Assembly: GCA_039714575.1 (NCBI GenBank)
Contig: JBDLJE010000071.1
Location: 1 to 11,938 of the forward strand
DNA length: 11,938 bases
Direction: 5' to 3'
Source of the DNA: Sulfonitrofixus sp039714575
GTDB lineage: Bacteria > Campylobacterota > Campylobacteria > Campylobacterales > Sulfurimonadaceae
Under the pieces are notes generated by a model. It saw only the letters and a list, made by a program, of their open reading frames with translations, was not told where the DNA came from and made no database searches. The translations under genes were made by a program, and so were the position numbers. Positions 6,846 to 11,938 of the stretch are shown here, in pieces; position 1 is the stretch's first letter, and every line of letters begins with the position of its first letter.

Positions 6846-8020
6846 TTCATCGCCTCCACAGGGTCTGTGATGGCGATGCGCCAGACCGGTATAAGGACGG
6901 CAGCCACATACGGCATGATAAAAAAGAGAAAGAGCAGCGTTAGCATCCCAAAGTCTATAGTCCGGTTAAAGACAATATCCAACGGAAGGTTGCCATGTCC
7001 TAAAAAGAGTGACGATAGCAGCGGTGCGTCCAGTAAAAAGACATAGCCGTAGGCCAGTAGAAGACCGAGCATAAAAGCACTCAAGCCGACAACAAGGCTC
7101 TCCATCACCTTAAGCTTTATAACCGCGTTGATACTCCACCCCAATGCACGCAAGACACCGATCTCTTTTTTGTCGGCACTGCTGATCATCGAGTAGCGTT
7201 GATAGAGGATCAAAACGAAGGTGACAAGTACGATCATATAGAGCAGCAAAAAGACACCGCCTCTGTAGTTAAAAAGCTGCTCATACGCAACGAAGAGCTC
7301 CTCTTTCTCGATCACACGCAGATCATCGTGCAGTAAGATGATCTTCTCTCTGACATTGTCACGTTCAAGCTCGTTGGGAACAAAAAGTACGATGTCAGTC
7401 GAAAATTCCTCCTCGATCCCCAACACTCGTTTAGCCAGATCGATCTCCATAACAGCCATGTCACTGCTGACAATACTGCTCTCTTTGGGAAAGCTCTTGT
7501 AGATACCTACTCTGACCTTTGTCCGGTTGGGCGCCTTAAAGAGATAGTGATCAAAATAGCGATGCTGATCCAGCTGTGTTTGGACACCCTGCCCTATGAT
7601 CATCTGATCTTTGGAGAGAAACGATCTTAGATCTGTCTCTTCCAGCAAGGCTTCGAGTGAAGTCGAGACCTGTTTGTCAAAAGGATCGATTCCGACAATG
7701 GTAAAGTAGAGTGAATTCGGCGTATAGAAATAGCTGCCGTAGACCCGCGGCACTGCTGCTGACACACCACGTATAGAGCGTATCTCTTCTGCCCACTCCA
7801 TCGGTATGTCGACCGCTTTGCCCGCATGCATCTTCTGAACAATAAAGTCAGGCTGAGCGGCCAGAGAGACTTTGATATCCTCTTCGACAGCGTGAGAGAG
7901 CAGCATAACAGAGCTGAAAAGCATCACCACCAAGGTAGAGATCAGAAAAACGGCAATATGCTTGCTGCGGTGCCGGTAGATCAGAAGAAAAAGAAAGTTT
8001 GAGAAAACGCTACCTTGCAT
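6842..8020 (-). CDS. ABC transporter permease, FtsX/MacB family
   Basis: A 392-residue permease with the MacB/FtsX four-helix layout. There is one N-terminal helix (about 22-42), then a periplasmic domain of about 200 residues (the MacB-type core, with RGVSAAVPRVYGSYF and FTIVGIDPF), and three C-terminal helices forming the FtsX domain. KKEIGVLRALGWS is the classic cytoplasmic coupling segment, and the protein ends ITDPVEAMK, as the family often does. I chose the ATG at 8020, which overlaps the preceding small gene by 11 bp; a TTG at 8026 would add two residues. It pairs with the LolD-type ATPase that follows. The neighbours suggest that it works on NosL-bound or lipoprotein-like substrates in the envelope, which is inference. 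Confidence 0.9.
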   Translation of the reverse strand: MQGSVFSNFLFLLIYRHRSKHIAVFLISTLVVMLFSSVMLLSHAVEEDIKVSLAAQPDFIVQKMHAGKAVDIPMEWAEEIRSIRGVSAAVPRVYGSYFYTPNSLYFTIVGIDPFDKQVSTSLEALLEETDLRSFLSKDQMIIGQGVQTQLDQHRYFDHYLFKAPNRTKVRVGIYKSFPKESSIVSSDMAVMEIDLAKRVLGIEEEFSTDIVLFVPNELERDNVREKIILLHDDLRVIEKEELFVAYEQLFNYRGGVFLLLYMIVLVTFVLILYQRYSMISSADKKEIGVLRALGWSINAVIKLKVMESLVVGLSAFMLGLLLAYGYVFLLDAPLLSSLFLGHGNLPLDIVFNRTIDFGMLTLLFLFFIMPYVAAVLIPVWRIAITDPVEAMK

Positions 8021-8240
8021 AGACAAAGTCCATACTGTTTATCGGCTGCATCGCCGGATAGAATGTGTCAGAATAGTCACGGTACTCACGTACTCTAGGC
8101 TCATAATAGGGAACCGAAAACGCCACGCCCGGAAGTCTGCTCACTTTAGTGACATCGGCGATCGAAACCGATCGTTCATAGAACGCAGCATCCAGAGCTG
8201 CTGCCGTTACGCCCACTGTCAATAGTGCAAAAAATGACAA
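8010..8240 (-). CDS. Small exported protein between NosL and permease genes, function unknown
   Basis: An open frame between the tandem NosL gene and the permease encodes a hydrophobic N-terminus (ISRLSLIFLSFFALLTVGV) followed by a soluble tail of about 60 residues with LPGVAFSVPYYEPRVREY and a conserved-looking end NSMDFVYAR. The frame stays open up to a stop at 8285-8283, but holds no ATG or GTG at a sensible place. The listed start is TTG at 8240. A ribosome site (AAAGGG, 8276-8271) is better placed for an ATA codon at 8264, which would add eight residues including a positive charge ahead of the signal core. The start is therefore uncertain. The tail contains no Cys. No family was recognised; its position inside the operon suggests a periplasmic partner of the permease. 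Confidence 0.6.
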   Translation of the reverse strand: MSFFALLTVGVTAAALDAAFYERSVSIADVTKVSRLPGVAFSVPYYEPRVREYRDYSDTFYPAMQPINSMDFVYAR

Positions 8241-8274
8241 AAATATTAGACTCAGACGTGATATAGAGAACCCT

Positions 8275-9369
8275 TTACTCGTCTAGTGCGCGGACCATCT
8301 CCGGCGTGATCTGCTCAAACGAGACGACCTTCTTGCCATAATGGTCTTTTTTGAAGGCCTCTGCATCTGTTTTGTTGCCGAACGGAACCAGTTCATGACC
8401 CATTGGTCCGTGAATGTTTGAGCCGATAACATACCAAGCAGACTTGGCATCAACCGCTTTAAGCGTATAGTAGTCGGTAACAAGCACCTTTGTGATCATC
8501 GACTGTGTCGCTTTTTTATGATAGTCCGCCGGTTTGAAATAGAACTTCATCATATCTTTGACACCGTCATAGTAGTGGGTATAACCGTCTATCTGAACTT
8601 CAGCCGCCCATTTTGGATACTTGGCAACGAACATACCGCAGACCGGGCACTTTGCATCTTTAGGGACCGCGATAGCGTCACTGTGTTGATGACTTGCACC
8701 CTCTTTGCGTGAAAGGTAGATAGCGATCGCCTGATACTGCTTGTCTTTTAACGTACCGCAGATACCGCTGTCGGCGATATAGGTCTTGGCTTCAGCGATG
8801 GAGTGGAAGTGTGGAAGGTTCTCCTGCTTACACATCTTGCTAAACATCATCTTGCCCTTTCCTGCTGCCATCGCACGTTTCTTCTCGACCATCTTGTTGT
8901 CTTTGTAGATGTCATCAGCTGCCAGCTGAACAGTCTGTGCGAAGTCCATCACTTTTCCGCCGTTCGTCTTGGCAAACGCCTCAGCTTCTGCCTTGGTCTT
9001 GAACGCATACTTGCTGTTCATCGTCATCGTCCCTTTTTTACTGCTGCCGACAACATAGGTAGCCGTAAAGGCTTCGATGAATTTCAGACTGGCAACATCA
9101 ACGACTTTGGTATCGGGGTTGATAACATCATTCGCTTCTGCCAGACAGTGGATAGAGCAGTATTGATGGGTTGACCCGTCTTTTTGCTTCATAGCATGGG
9201 ATGTCTTGTAGAACTTCACCAGGTTCATACCGCAGTTAGGACAGTAAAGTTTTCCTTTGCCGCTCTGCAGAAGCTCCGCTCTCTCCGGCGCAACCGTCTG
9301 AAACATCTGCGCCTCCGAAAGAGCAGTTAACATAAGCAGCAACAGACCAATTCTCATTACATTTCGCAT
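8275..9369 (-). CDS. Exported protein with two NosL domains
   Basis: A 364-residue periplasmic protein with a signal peptide (about 1-20, cut after SEA). The first NosL domain, about 40-145, carries C43-P-N-C46-G-M48 and C71-SIH-C75, plus MTM near 115-117. The second, about 238-360, carries C241-P-V-C244-G-M246 and ends near FEQITPEMV. NosL binds Cu(I) and supplies nitrous oxide reductase; single-domain NosL proteins are roughly half this size, so this one looks duplicated or fused. Between the domains, residues about 165-222 resemble a class I cytochrome c (GKMMFSKMC... CGTLKDKQYQAIAIYL) but lack CxxCH. AAGGA (9380-9376) lies six bases before the ATG at 9369. It is the first gene of the operon. 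No nosZ is visible to receive copper. Confidence 0.85.
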   Translation of the reverse strand: MRNVMRIGLLLLMLTALSEAQMFQTVAPERAELLQSGKGKLYCPNCGMNLVKFYKTSHAMKQKDGSTHQYCSIHCLAEANDVINPDTKVVDVASLKFIEAFTATYVVGSSKKGTMTMNSKYAFKTKAEAEAFAKTNGGKVMDFAQTVQLAADDIYKDNKMVEKKRAMAAGKGKMMFSKMCKQENLPHFHSIAEAKTYIADSGICGTLKDKQYQAIAIYLSRKEGASHQHSDAIAVPKDAKCPVCGMFVAKYPKWAAEVQIDGYTHYYDGVKDMMKFYFKPADYHKKATQSMITKVLVTDYYTLKAVDAKSAWYVIGSNIHGPMGHELVPFGNKTDAEAFKKDHYGKKVVSFEQITPEMVRALDE

Positions 9370-9462
9370 CCAACATCCTTATAATTTTTATTAGTTTATA
9401 TTCTTGCGTAAAAGTGTTAAATTTGCGTTAAATCTTCCGCAGAGCAGTACGGTTATGAGCAT

Positions 9463-9749
9463 CTATCGTACCTTTTTACTCTCATTCACCAACGGTTTCG
9501 TATCTTCAAGCAAAAAAACAGGGTCTATGAACAGCGCAAGTTCTGTCAAAAAGTTTAGCAGTGTCATGATCGGGGAGGCGTCGAAGAACTTTACTTTACG
9601 GTTGTAGTGCCATAACTGGTCTGCATGCTGGTAGATCCGGTGGGTCTGTCGCCTATGTTGTCCCCGTTTTTATCGAACCCGCTGTAGCGGTCCCAGTAGT
9701 TCTGCTCAACAACATTTCTCCGTGTCAGCATCCCCTCCTCTTTGAGATC
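9463..9749 (-). pseudogene. nosD: Relic of nosD (3' end only, frameshifted)
   Basis: Read on the minus strand, this segment encodes the C-terminal part of NosD, the periplasmic beta-helix protein of nitrous oxide reductase maturation. The first frame (from about 9749) gives NYWDRYSGFDKNGDNIGDRP, NosD's typical Asp/Gly-rich turn. The reading then moves by one base near 9642-9644, where one base seems lost from a C run, into HRIYQHADQLWHYN, then KVKFFDASPIMTLLNFL and FLLEDTKPLV, ending at TAG (9465-9463). The 5' side is broken by an in-frame TAA at 9752-9750, and the remaining 300 or more codons expected of NosD are absent. A GAGGAGGG-like sequence precedes the first ATG (9731), but a working product is unlikely. 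The plus-strand frame 9404-9607 is the antisense of this relic. Confidence 0.8.
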
Positions 9750-9834
9750 TTATAATGTTTTTAATAGACAAGCAAAAACCTAATATGGAGTAATAACAAC
9801 CCCTATAATAATATACATTTATAAAAAAGTGTTA

Positions 9835-9844
9835 TTGACGTCAA
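9835..9844. promoter_or_regulatory. Palindrome TTGACGTCAA upstream of the napG-like gene
   Basis: A perfect 10-bp palindrome lies in the AT-rich leader, 66 bp upstream of the likely -10 box. The half sites resemble those of Crp/Fnr-family regulators (TTGAC/GTCAA), but the usual four-base spacer is missing, so assignment to that family is doubtful. The rest of 9750-9970 is AT-rich with no reading frame worth calling. Confidence 0.3.
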
Positions 9845-9887
9845 AAGGGCTTATTTATAAAAAGAAAACTTTAATTTTAAACTACTA

Positions 9888-9915
9888 TTTTCATATGAAA
9901 AAACTTAGATATACT
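9888..9915 (+). promoter_or_regulatory. Candidate promoter with overlapping palindrome, napG-like operon
   Basis: TTTTCATATGAAAA (9888-9901) is a perfect 14-bp palindrome placed where a -35 element would sit relative to TATACT (9910-9915), a fair -10 box; TATAAC just after it is an alternative. A transcript would have a leader of about 50 bases, then AAGGAG (9958-9963) seven bases before the ATG at 9971. The palindrome could be bound by a regulator that controls polymerase access. Confidence 0.4.
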
Positions 9916-9970
9916 TATAACATATTCTAATACCACTGCACAATGCAATACTTGAAAAAGGAGTGCAAGG

Positions 9971-10792
9971 ATGGATGAGCTCAACGACCAGAAAAGAAGA
10001 GTGTTCTTGCAGAATATAATGCAGGGCGTAGGGTATGGCGCCGTCGGCGCTATAGTCTGGAGCAGCTACCTCTCTCAATCGCAAGCAAAAAACCTCATCT
10101 TACGGCCTCCCGGTGCCCTCTCTGAAAACGATTTCGTCTCGACCTGTATCCGCTGCGGGATGTGCGTTGAAGTCTGCCCTTATGATGTTTTGGAACTCTC
10201 CACCATCTCTGACCAGGTCTCCATCGGAACCCCCTACTTTACCGCAAGAGAAGAGGCCTGCCGCATGTGCCCCGACATTCCGTGTACGTCCGCCTGTCCG
10301 ACCGGAGCACTGGATCTTCCCTCTGTCACAACAGACAGTAAACTCGACATCAACCGTGCCAGAATGGGACTCGCCTCCATTAATACCCAGACCTGCCTGG
10401 CCTACGTTGGACTGCAGTGTACGATGTGTTTTCAGGCCTGCCCGCTAACCACTGAAGCCATATTTTTGGAGAAAGAGCGCAATGAACGTACCGACATGCA
10501 CGCCTTGCTGAAACCGGTCGTCAACCCCGACTACTGTACCGGCTGCGGCATGTGCGAACATGCCTGCCCGACAACGGTCGCATCCATTAAGATCCTGCCG
10601 CTCGCCATCACCCGGGGCGATATCGGTTCACACTTCATCGTTGGATGGGAAGAGAAAGATGAGAGCCGATTGGTAGACACCTCTAAAGATGTCACCCTGG
10701 AGAGAACCCCGAGAAACAAAAGAAGTGCCCTCGACAATGTCAATGATGAAGAGGGTATTTTGGATGACATCCTGGGAGGGATAGACAGATGA
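9971..10792 (+). CDS. napG: Tat-exported four-cluster ferredoxin, NapG/NosG family
   Basis: A 273-residue periplasmic iron-sulfur protein that, with NapH, passes electrons from quinol to a periplasmic reductase. It begins with a twin-arginine signal (R9-R10-VFLQN) and a hydrophobic stretch to about residue 30. Four [4Fe-4S] sets are complete: C59/62/65/69, C97/100/105/109, C132/140/143/147 and C179/182/185/189. The RPPGAL entry motif and the late IGSHFIVGWEEKDE segment are family marks. About 30 acidic and basic residues follow the core. AAGGAG precedes the ATG by seven bases. It overlaps napH by ATGA. The nos clusters of this group carry a close relative, NosG, which sequence reading alone cannot separate; direct adjacency to napH and a following NapL-like gene favour the nap-type name. 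Confidence 0.85.
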   Translation: MDELNDQKRRVFLQNIMQGVGYGAVGAIVWSSYLSQSQAKNLILRPPGALSENDFVSTCIRCGMCVEVCPYDVLELSTISDQVSIGTPYFTAREEACRMCPDIPCTSACPTGALDLPSVTTDSKLDINRARMGLASINTQTCLAYVGLQCTMCFQACPLTTEAIFLEKERNERTDMHALLKPVVNPDYCTGCGMCEHACPTTVASIKILPLAITRGDIGSHFIVGWEEKDESRLVDTSKDVTLERTPRNKRSALDNVNDEEGILDDILGGIDR

Positions 10793-11616
10793 GTAACTTT
10801 ATCTACAGACACCGCTATTATATCTCGCGCAGAGTTGTCCAGGTACTCATCCTTTTCACCTACTTCGGAGCGAACGCTTACGGTTGGACAGTCGTCTCAG
10901 GAAACCTGAGCAGCTCTCTGCTCTTTGGGCTCATCCCCCTCTCCGACCCCTTTGCAACGCTGCAGATGTTCTTTGCCGGTGCTGTCATCGCAACAGACAT
11001 CCTCGTAGGTGCCTTGGTCGTTCTTTTTGTCTACAGTGTTATCGGCGGCCGTTTTTTCTGCTCCTGGGTCTGTCCTGTCAACATTGTCACCGAGACCGCC
11101 TCCGCACTGAGACGAAAACTGAACTTCGAAGAGAAAGAGCAGGCCCTCACCTTCAGCCGCAGCATACGCTACTGGGTCATCGGTATGACACTGCTGCTCT
11201 CTCTCTTTTTCTCACTGGCCGCCTTCGAGATGATCAGTCCTATCGGTATAGCCCACAGAGGGGTTATCTTCGGCTTCGGCTTTGGCTGGTTTTTTCTTGT
11301 CGCCATCTTTTTGTTTGATCTCTTCTCGCAGGAATACGGATGGTGCGGACATATCTGTCCTCTGGGCGGCTTTAATGCACTCATCGGCAAATACAGTCTT
11401 ATCAAAGTCATGCATGACAAAGAGAAGTGTTCAGACTCTCTTGCCTGTTTCAAGGTCTGTCCCGAGGTCGAGGTCCTGAACATGGTCGGCAAGTACAGCG
11501 CACCTGTCACGGGTGCGGGCTGCATTAAGTGCGGTCGCTGCATCGAAGTCTGCGATAACGATGCCTTTCACGTCTCCGTCGTCAGCCTCGCAGAACAACT
11601 GAAGGAGAGAAGATGA
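10789..11616 (+). CDS. napH: Membrane quinol dehydrogenase subunit, NapH/NosH family
   Basis: A 275-residue membrane protein with about four helices (near 16-36, 60-83, 127-148, 158-179). It oxidises quinol together with NapG and feeds a periplasmic reductase. The two cytoplasmic-side CxxxCP motifs are present, C91-SWV-C95-P and C186-GHI-C190-P. The C-terminal ferredoxin part has a complete second set, C245/248/251/255. Its first set reads C214-x2-S217-x2-C220-x3-C224-P, so the second cysteine is replaced by serine (codon TCT). The start overlaps napG (ATGA at 10789-10792), and the stop overlaps the next gene in the same way. Translational coupling and fixed stoichiometry are likely. NosH is an alternative name. 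Confidence 0.88.
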   Translation: MSNFIYRHRYYISRRVVQVLILFTYFGANAYGWTVVSGNLSSSLLFGLIPLSDPFATLQMFFAGAVIATDILVGALVVLFVYSVIGGRFFCSWVCPVNIVTETASALRRKLNFEEKEQALTFSRSIRYWVIGMTLLLSLFFSLAAFEMISPIGIAHRGVIFGFGFGWFFLVAIFLFDLFSQEYGWCGHICPLGGFNALIGKYSLIKVMHDKEKCSDSLACFKVCPEVEVLNMVGKYSAPVTGAGCIKCGRCIEVCDNDAFHVSVVSLAEQLKERR

Positions 11617-11938
11617 GAGTCCTGACACTGCTTATGCTCTTTTGTCTAACCACTGTTTTTGCCAAAGAGATAACACCGTACCGCTATGTCCAGGCAAGTG
11701 AGGCGGTATCGGACTTTGAAAAGGTGGACAACACCTTGATCATCGGCACCGAAGAGGGGGTCATCGACATCTATGACCTCGCTCAAGACAAACTCATCGA
11801 CCAGGTCAGACTGCCCAAGTACAAAAACATCTTAGGCGACTATATGCGCTCTTTGATCCTGAGTGTCGATTATCGTGACGAGCGGCTCCTCTTTGTCAGC
11901 CGGGTCCTTGACGGCTGGCGGGAACTCTATATCTATGA
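11613..11938 (+). CDS. napL: NapL-like periplasmic protein, cut by the window end
   Basis: The first 108 codons of a protein with a signal peptide (MRVLTLLMLFCLTTVFAK, cut near residue 17) followed by beta-propeller-like repeats, with alternating blades such as TLIIGTEEGVIDIYDL and LSVDYRDERLLFVSR. This matches NapL, a WD40-like periplasmic protein of epsilonproteobacterial nap operons whose role is not well settled. The ATG at 11613 overlaps the napH stop (ATGA), and GAAGGAGAG (11601-11609) is a strong ribosome site. The reading frame is open at position 11938, so length, C-terminus and downstream genes are unknown. A different WD40-like protein is possible. Confidence 0.65.
   Translation, partial: MRVLTLLMLFCLTTVFAKEITPYRYVQASEAVSDFEKVDNTLIIGTEEGVIDIYDLAQDKLIDQVRLPKYKNILGDYMRSLILSVDYRDERLLFVSRVLDGWRELYIY

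Noticed and set aside
6171..8020. Naming the ABC pair nosF/nosY because of nearby NosL genes
   Set aside because: The permease has FtsX/MacB architecture with a large periplasmic domain, and the ATPase is LolD-like; NosY is an ABC-2 type permease without that domain.
9404..9607. Plus-strand 67-codon frame in the gap before the napG-like gene
   Set aside because: It is antisense to the nosD relic, and its Ser/Lys-rich product resembles nothing.

Overview
The window looks like chromosomal DNA of a Campylobacterota (epsilonproteobacterial) chemolithotroph or denitrifier, in the broad Sulfurimonas/Sulfurovum range. This rests on the style of the HtpG, TauE/SafE-like and NosL-like proteins and on a NapG-NapH-NapL-like gene order with four-base gene overlaps. 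No rRNA, tRNA, CRISPR array or insertion sequence was seen. Genus and species cannot be fixed from the sequence alone.

Left end (1-1900): an AT-rich block. A Fic-domain protein with a C-terminal winged helix (minus strand) is preceded by three degenerate 34-bp direct repeats. A 52-residue two-helix membrane protein (plus) and a small exported protein of unknown function (minus) follow. Centre-left (1900-3940): the chaperone gene htpG on the plus strand. It has a readable sigma-70-type promoter and a 17-bp dyad that lies between it and the divergent small gene. A GC hairpin separates htpG from the convergent operon that follows.

Centre (3979-9369): a compact seven-gene minus-strand operon. 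In transcription order it encodes an exported protein with two NosL domains, a small exported protein, an FtsX/MacB-type permease, a LolD-type ATPase, an eight-helix membrane protein with a HxCPFCM motif, a membrane-anchored NosL-like protein, and a TauE/SafE-type membrane protein. From the permease to the anchored NosL-like gene, each junction is a four-base ATGA overlap. The combination suggests one envelope system handling copper or another thiophilic ligand. This is inferred from the families and was not demonstrated here.

Right (9463-11938): just upstream of that operon lies a 3'-terminal relic of nosD (minus strand) with a one-base frameshift, evidence that a nitrous-oxide-reductase maturation locus once stood here. 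It is followed by an AT-rich leader with two perfect palindromes. A plus-strand operon then encodes a Tat-exported four-cluster ferredoxin (NapG/NosG family), a quinol-oxidising membrane partner (NapH/NosH family) and the start of a NapL-like periplasmic protein cut by the window end. NapG and NapH together would move electrons from the quinol pool to a periplasmic acceptor. No napA or nosZ catalytic gene is visible here.
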